Positions 31,883 to 40,740 of a DNA stretch of 45,723 bases are shown piece after piece. The DNA is from Mycobacterium sp. GA-2829 (GTDB lineage Bacteria; Actinomycetota; Actinomycetes; Mycobacteriales; Mycobacteriaceae), in assembly GCF_001499965.1 (NCBI RefSeq), contig NZ_LQIT01000042.1:1-45723 (forward strand), written 5' to 3'. The position numbers were made by a program, and so were the translations under genes. Within the stretch, counting starts at the first letter, position 1; the number at the start of each line of letters is the position of its first letter. A model generated the notes under the pieces. The model saw only the letters and a program-made list of their open reading frames with translations. It was not told the DNA's origin and ran no database searches.

Positions 31883-34264
31883 ATGGCCCAGACCACGAGC
31901 ACGCACGCCGCCGACAGCCACGACGTCATCCGGGTGGTCGGCGCCCGCGAGAACAACCTCAAGAACATCGACGTCGAATTGCCCAAGCGCCGACTGACCG
32001 TGTTCACCGGAGTCTCGGGTTCGGGTAAGAGCTCGCTGGTGTTCGGCACCATCGCCGCGGAGTCGCAGCGCCTGATCAACGAGACCTACAGCGCGTTCCT
32101 GCAGGGTTTCATGCCGTCGATGTCCCGGCCGGACGTCGACGTCCTCGAAGGTCTGACGACGGCGATCGTGGTCGACCAGGAGCGGATGGGCGCCAACCCG
32201 CGCTCGACGGTCGGCACCGCCACCGACGCGCATGCCATGCTGCGAATCCTGTTCAGCCGCATCGGCGACCCGCACATCGGCTCACCGCAGGCGTTCTCGT
32301 TCAACGTCGCCTCGGTCAGCGGTGCGGGTGCGGTGACGTTCGAGAAGGGCGGCCGCACCGTCAAGGAGCGGCGCGAATTCTCGATCACCGGAGGGATGTG
32401 CCCCTGCTGCGAGGGCCGCGGCGCGGTCTCCGACTTCGACCTCACCGCCCTTTACGACGACTCCAAGTCGCTCAACGAGGGCGCGTTGACGATCCCCGGC
32501 TACAGCATGGACGGGTGGTACGGCCGGATCTACCGCGGCTGCGGCTATTTCGACCCCGACAAGCCGATCCGCAAGTACACCAAGAGGGAACTCAACGACC
32601 TGCTCTACCGTGAGGCGACGAAGATCAAGGTCGACGGGGTGAACCTCACCTACGCCGGTCTCATCCCCACCATCCAGAAGTCGTTCCTGAGCAAGGACGT
32701 CGACGCGATGCAACCGCACATCCGGGCGTTCGTCGACCGGGCGATCACGTTCGCGACCTGCCCCGAGTGCGACGGCACCCGGCTCACCGCCGAGGCGCGG
32801 TCGTCGAAGATCAACGGCTGCAGCATCGCCGACGTGTGCGCGATGCAGATCAGCGACCTCGCCGAGTGGATCCGCGGCGTCGACGAGCCGTCGGTCGGCC
32901 CGCTGCTGGCGGGGCTGCGGCACCTGCTCGACTCGTTCACCGAGATCGGTCTCGGTTACCTCTCGCTCGACCGGCCCGCGGGCACGCTGTCCGGGGGAGA
33001 GGCGCAGCGCACGAAGATGATCCGGCACCTCGGATCGTCGCTGACCGACGTCACCTACGTCTTCGACGAACCGACCGTCGGGCTGCATCCCCACGACATC
33101 GAGCGGATGAATACGCTGCTGCTGCGCCTGCGGGACAAGGGCAACACCGTGCTCGTCGTCGAACACAAACCCGAGATGATCGCGATCGCCGACCATGTCG
33201 TCGACCTCGGTCCCGGCGCCGGCGGCGCCGGCGGTGAGGTGGTCTTCGAGGGCACGCTGAACGGACTCCGTAAGAGCGGCACCCTGACCGGACGGCATCT
33301 CGACGACCGGGCGACGCTGAAAGAGACTGTGCGGCAACACAACGGAGCGCTGCAGATCCGAGGCGCGGCGACGAACAACCTGCGCGACGTCGACGTGGAC
33401 ATCCCGCTGGGCGTGCTCGCGGTGCTCACCGGTGTCGCAGGGTCGGGTAAGAGCTCGCTCGTCGACGGTTCGTTGGCCAACCGCCCGGAGGTGGTCGCCA
33501 TCGACCAGGGCGGGATCCGCGGCTCGCGGCGCAGCAACCCCGCCACCTACACCGGGCTGCTCGACCCGGTCCGCAAGGCGTTCGCGAAGGCCAACGGGGT
33601 CAAACCCGCGCTGTTCAGTGCGAACTCCGAGGGTGCCTGCCCGGCGTGCAAGGGCGCCGGTGTCATCTTCACCGAGCTCGGCGTGATGGCGACCGTGGAA
33701 TCGCCGTGCGAGCAGTGCGAGGGCCGCCGGTTCCAGCCCGCGGTGCTCGAGTACACGCTCGGCGGGCGCAACATCGCCGACGTGCTCGAGATGCCGGTCG
33801 CCGATGCGCTCACCTTCTTCGCCGACGGCGATGCCCGCACGCCGGCCGCGCACAAGGTGCTCGAACGCCTGGCGGACGTCGGGTTGGGTTACCTGTCTGT
33901 GGGACAGCCCCTTTCGACGCTCTCCGGCGGCGAGCGCCAGCGTCTCAAACTCGCCACCCGGCTGGGGGACACCGGTGCCGACAAGAAGGACGTCTATGTG
34001 CTGGACGAGCCGACGTCGGGTCTGCACCTCGCCGACGTCGAACAGCTGCTCGCACTGCTCGACCGGCTGGTCGACGGCGGGAAGTCGGTCATCGTCATCG
34101 AACACCACCAGGCTGTGATGGCCCACGCCGACTGGATCATCGACCTGGGGCCGGGTGCCGGCCACGACGGTGGACGGGTCGTGTTCGAAGGCGCACCGGC
34201 CGATCTGGTCGCGAGCAAGGCGACGTTGACGGGCCGACACCTCGCCGAGTACGTCGGCGCCTGA
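31883..34264 (+). CDS. UvrA2-like ABC ATPase (drug-resistance type)
   Basis: A 793-residue UvrA-family protein with two ABC cassettes: Walker A GVSGSGKSS and GVAGSGKSS, signatures LSGGEAQR and LSGGERQR, Walker B VFDEPTVGLH and VLDEPTSGLH. Zinc-binding pairs CPCCEGRG, CPECDGTR, CPACKGAG and CEQCEGRR are present. At about 150 residues shorter than repair UvrA, it fits class II UvrA (UvrA2/DrrC), which is linked to tolerance of DNA-binding drugs and may not recruit UvrB. Last gene of the AraC-VOC-UvrA operon; its stop abuts that of the next, convergent gene. Confidence 0.92.
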   Translation: MAQTTSTHAADSHDVIRVVGARENNLKNIDVELPKRRLTVFTGVSGSGKSSLVFGTIAAESQRLINETYSAFLQGFMPSMSRPDVDVLEGLTTAIVVDQERMGANPRSTVGTATDAHAMLRILFSRIGDPHIGSPQAFSFNVASVSGAGAVTFEKGGRTVKERREFSITGGMCPCCEGRGAVSDFDLTALYDDSKSLNEGALTIPGYSMDGWYGRIYRGCGYFDPDKPIRKYTKRELNDLLYREATKIKVDGVNLTYAGLIPTIQKSFLSKDVDAMQPHIRAFVDRAITFATCPECDGTRLTAEARSSKINGCSIADVCAMQISDLAEWIRGVDEPSVGPLLAGLRHLLDSFTEIGLGYLSLDRPAGTLSGGEAQRTKMIRHLGSSLTDVTYVFDEPTVGLHPHDIERMNTLLLRLRDKGNTVLVVEHKPEMIAIADHVVDLGPGAGGAGGEVVFEGTLNGLRKSGTLTGRHLDDRATLKETVRQHNGALQIRGAATNNLRDVDVDIPLGVLAVLTGVAGSGKSSLVDGSLANRPEVVAIDQGGIRGSRRSNPATYTGLLDPVRKAFAKANGVKPALFSANSEGACPACKGAGVIFTELGVMATVESPCEQCEGRRFQPAVLEYTLGGRNIADVLEMPVADALTFFADGDARTPAAHKVLERLADVGLGYLSVGQPLSTLSGGERQRLKLATRLGDTGADKKDVYVLDEPTSGLHLADVEQLLALLDRLVDGGKSVIVIEHHQAVMAHADWIIDLGPGAGHDGGRVVFEGAPADLVASKATLTGRHLAEYVGA

Positions 34265-34921
34265 TCACCGCCCGGCGCGCGCCATGATCGTCGCGTCCCG
34301 GTCGACGATCCGCACCATCGCGTCCAGGTCGGAGGCCACCTGGCCGAACGCCGTGTGGAGCGCGTCGAGTGCGGTCTGGTCCGGCGGGTCGGGCAGTACC
34401 GCGCAGCGGCCCTCGACGTCGCGTGCGCTCTCGACGACGGTTTGCAGCGCGCGCGTCAGGTCGGGGTCCGGGGTGTCGACGATCCCCGACATCTCGACGG
34501 TGATGGGTGCGAGCATCTGGCTGCAGTAGAACTTGATGGCCGCGGCGTCCCGGGCGGCGATCGCGTCCTGGACCTGGGGACGCACCTGTCGGGTCACCTC
34601 GGTCGCGGTGTCGAGCGTGCCCGACGAGGCGGTCACCCACTCCCACATCGCCTCGCGCGCGGCACGGGTGGGTGCGCGCACCCCCCACCCCTCCTGCACG
34701 ACGGTCGGCGTCGCGGTGATGGAGCCGCCGACGGACGCCGGGTGTTCGACAGGCTCTCGGTCCCGCCCGGTGCCGACGCTGAGCCCGCCCGCCAACAGCG
34801 CCGCGGTCAGCACGACCGCCCCGAGGACGGCGACGATCGCTTTACGTGGATCGGCGCGCCGTCGCGACGTCGGCGTATGCGCTCCCGGAGTCCATCCCGG
34901 CGGTGCCCCAGGTCCCCCCAT
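34265..34921 (-). CDS. Single-pass membrane-anchored hypothetical protein
   Basis: A 218-residue protein. A Pro/Arg-rich cytoplasmic N-terminus (1-26) leads to one TM helix (28-48), then an extracytoplasmic helical domain of about 140 residues. Two Cys in it (IKFYCSQ and EGRCAVL) may pair. Similar anchored proteins of unknown function are common in mycobacteria. ATG 34921. The 154-bp gap to the next gene probably holds divergent promoters. Confidence 0.75.
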   Translation of the reverse strand: MGGPGAPPGWTPGAHTPTSRRRADPRKAIVAVLGAVVLTAALLAGGLSVGTGRDREPVEHPASVGGSITATPTVVQEGWGVRAPTRAAREAMWEWVTASSGTLDTATEVTRQVRPQVQDAIAARDAAAIKFYCSQMLAPITVEMSGIVDTPDPDLTRALQTVVESARDVEGRCAVLPDPPDQTALDALHTAFGQVASDLDAMVRIVDRDATIMARAGR

Positions 34922-35075
34922 GCGTCAGAGACTAGTTGTGAGTGCAAAGGTCTGCGGGGCTTCGGCGGCACCTGAGGCCGAGAGAATTGACGTTTGTGTT
35001 TATTCGGTGCGACGGCGGGTACGGGCAGATGACCACGTCAACGGCCGCGGGGAGCCAAGAACAACGGAGTTCGAG

Positions 35076-36038
35076 ATGGAAGACGCCCTACGAGACATGT
35101 GGAGTTCGGTGGCGACCTTCGCGCCGAAACTTCTGGCGTTCCTCGTCATCCTCATCATTGGGTGGATCCTGGCGAAACTGATCGCCAAGGCCATCGACAA
35201 GATCCTCGAGAAAGTCGGATTCGACCGGGCCGTCGAACGCGGCGGAGTGAAGAAAGCGCTGGCCCGCAGCGATTACGACGCCTCGACCATCGTCAGCAAG
35301 ATCGTCTACTACGCGCTGCTGCTGGTGGTGCTGCAACTGGCGTTCGGGGTCTTCGGCCCGAACCCGATCAGCGCACTGATCGCCGGCGTGGTCTCGTTCC
35401 TGCCGAAACTGCTCGTCGCGGTGATCATCGTGGTGGTCGCGTCGGCCATCGCCGCCGCGGTCCGCGACATCGTCGCCAACGCCCTGAGCGGTCTGTCCTA
35501 CGGCCGACTGCTGGCCAACATCGCGAGCATCGCGATCCTCGGGTTGGGCGTCATCGCCGCGCTCAACCAGGTCGGCATCGCGCTGACGGTCACACTGCCG
35601 GTGCTGATCGCAATCCTCGGGACCGTCGGCGGCATCCTCGTGGTCGGCGTCGGCGGTGGGCTCATCAAACCGATGCAGCAGCGTTGGGAGGACTACCTGA
35701 CCCGAGCCGAGAACGAAGGCCGCACCGTGCGCGAACACCTCGGCAACCGGGACCGCGAGGACACGACGATGATCCCGGCCGCCCGTCCTTCGTCACCACC
35801 GCCGGGATACTCCCAGGGCAGCGCGCAACCCGGGTACACCCAGGGTGCGCCGCAGTATTCGGAGGAACCCCGGTATCCCAGCGGCCCGCAGTATCCGCAG
35901 TCCGGTCCGCCGACGGCGCCGTACCCGCCGCCCGGTGGCTCGCCCAATCCGCCGCCCGGCGGTTATGACGATCCGCTCGGAGGCAGGCACTCCGGACCGC
36001 AGTACCCGTACGGCGGAGGTCCCGGGGGACAGCGGTAA
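35076..36038 (+). CDS. Mechanosensitive-channel-like protein (CmpX / conserved TM-helix repeats)
   Basis: A 320-residue protein: TM helices at about 13-35, 70-90, 103-130, 145-165 and 172-200, then a soluble Pro/Gly/Tyr-rich tail from about 235 to the end (repeated PGYxQG, YPSGPQYP, PPPGG). The segments KLLAFLVILIIGWILAKLI and FLPKLLVAVIIVVVASAIAA are the paired TM-helix repeats of CmpX-like proteins. These relate to MscS channels but lack its beta domain. ATG 35076 follows CGGAG at some distance. The tail is low complexity and may bind other proteins. Confidence 0.85.
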   Translation: MEDALRDMWSSVATFAPKLLAFLVILIIGWILAKLIAKAIDKILEKVGFDRAVERGGVKKALARSDYDASTIVSKIVYYALLLVVLQLAFGVFGPNPISALIAGVVSFLPKLLVAVIIVVVASAIAAAVRDIVANALSGLSYGRLLANIASIAILGLGVIAALNQVGIALTVTLPVLIAILGTVGGILVVGVGGGLIKPMQQRWEDYLTRAENEGRTVREHLGNRDREDTTMIPAARPSSPPPGYSQGSAQPGYTQGAPQYSEEPRYPSGPQYPQSGPPTAPYPPPGGSPNPPPGGYDDPLGGRHSGPQYPYGGGPGGQR

Positions 36039-36062
36039 CCGGCCCCTATAGTCGCGGAGGTG

Positions 36063-36710
36063 ATGACCGCTGACGAAGCGCTGCGTGTGCTCACCGAGGA
36101 GGCCGAGGCCCTGCTCGACGGCCGGCCCGGTCGTGTGCTCGTCGGGATCGCAGGCCCGCCCGGCACCGGGAAGTCCACGTTCGCCCGCCGCGTCGTCGAG
36201 AACCTGGGTCCGGCAGCGGCCTACGTGCCGATGGACGGGTTCCACCTGTCGAGCACGCAGTTGACCCGGTTGGGGCGGCTCGATCGCAAGGGCGCGCCGG
36301 ACACGTTCGACGTCGACGGGTACCGCGCCACGCTGGCCCGCATCGCCGCCGACCACCGGGTCCGCGACGTCTACATCCCCGACTTCGACCGGGCGCTCGA
36401 GGAACCGGTGGCCGCAGGCCGGGTGGTGCCCGCCGACGCCCGGCTGGTGGTCACCGAAGGCAACTACCTCGGTCTGTGGGACGGCGTGCCCGCGCTGCTC
36501 GACCGGCTCTACTACCTCGACAGTGCACCCGCGGTCCGCCGGGCGCGACTGATCGCCCGCCATGTCGCCGGTGGGCGCAGTGAGCACGACGCCCGCCGCT
36601 GGGTCGAGACGGTCGACGAAGCCAATGCCCGGCTCATCGCCGACACCCGCGACCGATGCGACCGGGTCCTGGAAGTGGATGCGGCGCAACCTGTCTCAGG
36701 CGGTGACTGA
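36063..36710 (+). CDS. P-loop nucleoside/sugar kinase-like protein (uridine kinase/PanK fold)
   Basis: A 215-residue kinase-fold protein. Walker A is GPPGTGKST, followed by AYVPMDGFHLSSTQL and APDTFDVDGYRATL, both typical of the uridine kinase/pantothenate kinase-like group. VVTEGNYLGLWD gives the Walker B-like Glu. The true substrate is unknown; related proteins include fructose-kinase FrcK-type enzymes. GGAGG directly abuts the GTG at 36060, so ATG 36063 or a leaderless start is plausible. Its last 15 bp overlap the end of the convergent oxidoreductase gene. Confidence 0.83.
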   Translation: MTADEALRVLTEEAEALLDGRPGRVLVGIAGPPGTGKSTFARRVVENLGPAAAYVPMDGFHLSSTQLTRLGRLDRKGAPDTFDVDGYRATLARIAADHRVRDVYIPDFDRALEEPVAAGRVVPADARLVVTEGNYLGLWDGVPALLDRLYYLDSAPAVRRARLIARHVAGGRSEHDARRWVETVDEANARLIADTRDRCDRVLEVDAAQPVSGGD

Positions 36711-38951
36711 CGGGCGCACCGTGCACGGCACTCCGTTGACCACCTGGGTGTTGCTCGGTACGTCGACGAGATCCGGCGGGTTGAGCAGGTTGACGTTGAC
36801 GCCGGGATGGCGGTTGGCGAGGTCGAGGCGGGTGCCCGGCACGCCGTGCCCCCACCCGTGTGGCAGCGAGACCACACCGGGCATCATCTCGTCGCTGACC
36901 TCCGCGACCACCTCGACCGCACCCTCGCTCGTCGCGACCTCGACCGGTGCACCGCCGCGCACGCCGAGCCGCTGCGCGTCGTCGGGATGGATCAGCAGGG
37001 TGCACCGGTCGCGTCCACGCATCAGCGTGGGCACGTTGTGCAGCCAAGAGTTGTTCGACCGCAGGTGGCGGCGGCTGGTCAGCACCAGATCCGGAGCGCG
37101 ACGGTCGATTCGCTCGAGTAATCGCGGTACGTCGGCGATCAGGTGCTCGTGCGCGAGCTCGACCCGCCCCGACGGTGTGCACACCACCTCGTCGATCCGG
37201 CCGCCGGACAGTTCGCCCAGGCGCAGCCCGTCAGGGTGACGACGCGCCGTCTCCAGCGTCAGACCGCCTGGGCGGCGGCCCAGATCGTCACCCCACGGGC
37301 CGAGGCGGATGCCGAGATCGACGAGCCGTTCGGGGCCGCGGCCGGTCAGCGCCGCCATCGCCTCGTCGGGAGCCCGGCCGCTGAGCGGGGTGTGCTCCGC
37401 GGCGCACATGGTGGCGACCAGCCCCGCCACGTAGAGATCGTCGAGTGCGGCGACGTCCACCTCGGGTACCGGTGTGCCGAACAGCGCACCGCCCAAGCGC
37501 AACAACAACTCCCACTCCGCGGGGCGGTCGGGTGCCGGCTCGAACACCGGATCCGACCACTTCACGCACGACGCGAGCGCGTACATCCAGTACAGGTCGT
37601 CGGCGTGCGGCCGCTCCAGCGGCGACAGCCCGGGCAGGATGACGTCGGCGTGGCGGGTGGTCTCGTTGAGCCAGCTGTCGACGGCGATCATCGCGTCCAG
37701 GCGCGGCAGTGCGACGTCGAGGCGTCCCGCTGCCGGTGCCGAGACCACGGGGTTGCCCGCGACCGTGATCAATGCCCGCAACCGCCCCTCGCCGGGGGTG
37801 TCGATCTCCTCGGCCAGGCAGCTGATCGGATACTGTCCCAACACCTCTGGCGTCCCGCGGACCCGGCTGGCGAAGCGGCCGAATTGCCACCCCGGACCCT
37901 GCTGGTCCGGTGGTTTGGCGAACATCGGCGACCACACCTCGGGGGTGGGGAACACCGCCCCGCCCAGCCGGTCGAGCGCACCGAGCGCAGTGTTGAGCAC
38001 GAACACCAGCCAGGTGGCCAGCGTGCCGAATTCCTGTGTGCAGGCGCCTATCCGGCTGTAGAGCACCGGATTGTCGGCCTGTGCGATCTCGGCGGTGAGG
38101 CGCCGGATGGTCGCCGGGGCGATGCCGGTGGCGTCGGCGACCCGTTCGGGGGAGAACGGCGCCGCGAGCGCGATGACGTCGTCCAGTCCGTCGACCCGGT
38201 TCTCGAGGTGGGCCGGTCGGCGGACCCAGCCCTGTTCGGCGAGGGTGTGCAGCAGCGCGAACAGCAGCAATGCGTCGGTGCCGGGCCGGATCGGCACCCA
38301 TTCGGTCGCCTTGGCGGCGGTACCGGTCCGCCGGGGGTCGATTACCACGACCCGGCCGCGCTGCGCGACGGCCACGAGCCGCCCGGCGATGTCGGGCGCC
38401 GACAGCATCGAACCCTGCGACGCCGACGGGTTGGCACCCAGGATTATCAGGTGGTCGGTGCGGTCGAGGTCGGGGACCGGCGCGTTCCACATACCGCCGA
38501 AGAGCAGGGTGCCGACGACGTTGAGTGGCCACTGGTCGACGGTGCCCGGCGAATAGTAGGCCTGCATCCCCGCGGCCTGCGCGAAGCCGATCAGGGCGCC
38601 GATATGGGTGCTCAGCCCGAGGTTGTGGGCGACCGGGTTCCCGACGTAGACCGTGAGTGCTTGCGCCCCATGGTCGTTCAGCACGGGCCGCAGCACCCGC
38701 TCGGTCTCGGCGAGGGCGTCGTCCCACGAGACCTCGACGTGGTCACCGGTGCGGGTCTTGACCAGTGGCAGCCGTAGCCGGTCCGGGTCGGCGTGGAGGT
38801 GGCCCAGCGACACGCCTTTGGGGCAGAGGTGCCCGCGGGACCACACGTCGTCGCGGTTGGCGCGCACGGCGCGTACCCGGGTGCCGTCGGTGTCCACGGT
38901 GAGCCCGCACATGGCCTCGCACAGCGGGCAGGTGATCTTGTGTTCTGGCAC
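36696..38951 (-). CDS. Molybdopterin-dependent oxidoreductase (DMSO reductase family)
   Basis: A 751-residue bis-MGD enzyme with an N-terminal [4Fe-4S] motif (Cys8, Cys11, Cys15, Cys43). SPGTVDQWPLN is at the position of the Mo ligand, so Ser rather than Cys or Sec may coordinate molybdenum. LGANPSASQGSM, DPRRTGTAAKATEWVPIRPG, VDSWLNETTRHADVILPG, and the C-terminal molybdopterin dinucleotide domain (LPHGWGHGV, NLLNP) follow. There is no Tat signal, so it is cytoplasmic. It resembles the Rv0197-type enzyme, whose substrate I do not know. A TetR gene precedes it by 3 bp. Confidence 0.9.
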   Translation of the reverse strand: MPEHKITCPLCEAMCGLTVDTDGTRVRAVRANRDDVWSRGHLCPKGVSLGHLHADPDRLRLPLVKTRTGDHVEVSWDDALAETERVLRPVLNDHGAQALTVYVGNPVAHNLGLSTHIGALIGFAQAAGMQAYYSPGTVDQWPLNVVGTLLFGGMWNAPVPDLDRTDHLIILGANPSASQGSMLSAPDIAGRLVAVAQRGRVVVIDPRRTGTAAKATEWVPIRPGTDALLLFALLHTLAEQGWVRRPAHLENRVDGLDDVIALAAPFSPERVADATGIAPATIRRLTAEIAQADNPVLYSRIGACTQEFGTLATWLVFVLNTALGALDRLGGAVFPTPEVWSPMFAKPPDQQGPGWQFGRFASRVRGTPEVLGQYPISCLAEEIDTPGEGRLRALITVAGNPVVSAPAAGRLDVALPRLDAMIAVDSWLNETTRHADVILPGLSPLERPHADDLYWMYALASCVKWSDPVFEPAPDRPAEWELLLRLGGALFGTPVPEVDVAALDDLYVAGLVATMCAAEHTPLSGRAPDEAMAALTGRGPERLVDLGIRLGPWGDDLGRRPGGLTLETARRHPDGLRLGELSGGRIDEVVCTPSGRVELAHEHLIADVPRLLERIDRRAPDLVLTSRRHLRSNNSWLHNVPTLMRGRDRCTLLIHPDDAQRLGVRGGAPVEVATSEGAVEVVAEVSDEMMPGVVSLPHGWGHGVPGTRLDLANRHPGVNVNLLNPPDLVDVPSNTQVVNGVPCTVRPSVTA

Positions 38952-38954
38952 CGG

Positions 38955-39545
38955 TCAGCCGTCGGTGTCGGGCAGGATCAGCGACAGCATCGTGTCGAGC
39001 CGGTCGGCCATGGTGCGGTAGTCGATCGCGCAGGACTGTACCTGCACGAGCGCACCCCAGAACAGCGTCTCAAGGGCGGCCTGCACCTCCGGCCACGCCC
39101 CGGTGCCCAGCGCGGCGGCGATTCGGCGCTGTACCTCGGCGCCGATGCGGTCGCGCGCGACGGCGACGGCCGGTTCGTCGCTGCTGAGCAGCGCCCGGCT
39201 GCACGCGGCGGCGAGCGTGGGCTCGTCGGCCATGACCAGGGCAACCGCGCGCAGCTGGCCGCCCACCCGGGCCGCGGGCGGATTGTCGGCGACGATGACC
39301 AGCGGCAGCGCCGTCACGCGGTCGAGGTACAGCTCGGCGAGCACGGCGTCGACCGAGGGGAAGTGTGCGGTCACCGCGGCGGGCGCCACCTGCGCCCTGG
39401 CCGCCAGCGCCGGCATGGACAGCCGACCGTCCGCGCGTTCGCCCAACAGGGCAGCGGCGGCGCTGAACACCCGGCGGCAGGTCAGTGTCCGGCGACCGTG
39501 CGCGTCATGGAGCCGGGTGATGTGGGCCACGCCGCGGCTGGACAT
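38955..39545 (-). CDS. TetR-family regulator
   Basis: A 196-residue regulator with an N-terminal HTH (LSMPALAARAQVAPAAVTAH then FPSVDAVLAELY) and a helical ligand-binding domain. Co-directional with the molybdenum enzyme and 3 bp upstream of it, so they form one operon. ATG 39545 lies within a perfect palindrome (39538-39553), suggesting self-repression. No ribosome site is visible, so a leaderless transcript is possible. Confidence 0.85.
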   Translation of the reverse strand: MSSRGVAHITRLHDAHGRRTLTCRRVFSAAAALLGERADGRLSMPALAARAQVAPAAVTAHFPSVDAVLAELYLDRVTALPLVIVADNPPAARVGGQLRAVALVMADEPTLAAACSRALLSSDEPAVAVARDRIGAEVQRRIAAALGTGAWPEVQAALETLFWGALVQVQSCAIDYRTMADRLDTMLSLILPDTDG

Positions 39546-39553
39546 GTGTCCAG
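39538..39553 (-). promoter_or_regulatory. Palindrome over the TetR start codon
   Basis: CTGGACA-TG-TGTCCAG, seven-base perfect arms, covers the ATG of the TetR-molybdoenzyme operon. It is a good candidate for the TetR operator. Confidence 0.6.
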
Positions 39554-39597
39554 CGTAGCGGTCGGCCGGGCCGGGCACCGGCTTTCGCCGCACCCGA

Positions 39598-40740
39598 TCA
39601 GGGACGCGTGAGCTGCGCGTACCGGCTGAGGTGATGGTCGGTGGAACCGAACTCGTACTGCAGGGCGGTGAGCCGCTTGAAGTAGTGCCCGATCGCGAGT
39701 TCCTCGGTCATGCCCATCCCGCCGTGCAGTTGGACGGCGTTCTGCCCGACGAAGCGTGCCGCGCGGCCGATCGTGGCCTTGGCCGCCGACACCGCCCTGG
39801 CGCGCACCTCATCGGCGGACTCCAGGTTGAGCACCGCCAGATACGTTGCGGCGACGGATTGTTCGACTTCCATGTGCATGTCGACCATGCGGTGCTGCAG
39901 GGCCTGGAAACTGCCGATGGGCGTGCCGAACTGCTGCCGTTGCTTGCAGTACTCGACGGTGTCGGCGAGGACTTTGCGCATCAGGCCGACGGCTTCGGCG
40001 CACACCGCGGCCGCCCCTTCGTCGCGGGCCCGGGCCAGCGACGGCCAGACGCGGCCTTCCTCGCCGAGCAGCGCGTCGGCGGGCACGCGCACCCCGTCGA
40101 AGGTGAGGTCGGCGGCGCGGCGGTCGTCGATGGTGCGGTAGGGGTGGGTGCGCAACCCGGAGTCGGCCGCGGCGAGGTCGACGAGGAACAGCGAGATCCC
40201 GTCTGCGTCGTCGCGGCTTCCCGAGGTGCGGGCGGTGACGAGTAAATGGGTCGCCAGCGGTGCGCCGAGGACGACGATCTTCTCGCCCCGCAGCACCCAG
40301 TCGGCGCCGTCCTTCTCGGCGGTGGTGGCGACCTCACGCCAGTTGTCACCGGAGGCGGCCTCGGTCGCGGCGAGCGAGACCACCGCGGTGCCATCGACGA
40401 TCTTCTCCAACAGCGCCGCCGCGGTGTCGCCGGCCGCACGCTGCAGCAGCCCGCCGGCCACCACCACCGTGTCGACGAACGGTTCGACCACCAGCGCGTG
40501 GCCGAGCGCTTCGGCGATCACCATCGCCTCGACCGGTCCGCCGCCGATGCCGCCTGCCTCCTCGGGCAGGGTGGCTCCCAGAATGCCGAGTTCCTCGGCG
40601 AAGCCCCGCCAGATCTCCGGCTGCCATCCCGCGCCGGTCTTGGCCGCGGCGCGGCTCTTCTCGAGTTCATAACGGGTCGACAGGAACTTCGTCAGCCCGT
40701 CGCGCAGCAGTTCTTGTTCTTTGGTGAGCGAGAAGTCCAT
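39598..40740 (-). CDS. Acyl-CoA dehydrogenase, second subunit of pair
   Basis: A 380-residue ACAD-family protein (LPEEAGGIGGGPVEAMVIAE, KQRQQFGTPIGSFQALQHRM, QLHGGMGMTEELAIGHYFKR). It ends QYEFGSTDHHLSRYA, unlike the usual C-terminal YEGTxxIQ, as in the smaller subunits of alpha2beta2 steroid/branched-chain ACADs of actinobacteria. It follows its partner directly, with ATG right after the partner's stop. It probably depends on it for FAD or activity. Substrate unknown. Confidence 0.88.
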   Translation of the reverse strand: MDFSLTKEQELLRDGLTKFLSTRYELEKSRAAAKTGAGWQPEIWRGFAEELGILGATLPEEAGGIGGGPVEAMVIAEALGHALVVEPFVDTVVVAGGLLQRAAGDTAAALLEKIVDGTAVVSLAATEAASGDNWREVATTAEKDGADWVLRGEKIVVLGAPLATHLLVTARTSGSRDDADGISLFLVDLAAADSGLRTHPYRTIDDRRAADLTFDGVRVPADALLGEEGRVWPSLARARDEGAAAVCAEAVGLMRKVLADTVEYCKQRQQFGTPIGSFQALQHRMVDMHMEVEQSVAATYLAVLNLESADEVRARAVSAAKATIGRAARFVGQNAVQLHGGMGMTEELAIGHYFKRLTALQYEFGSTDHHLSRYAQLTRP

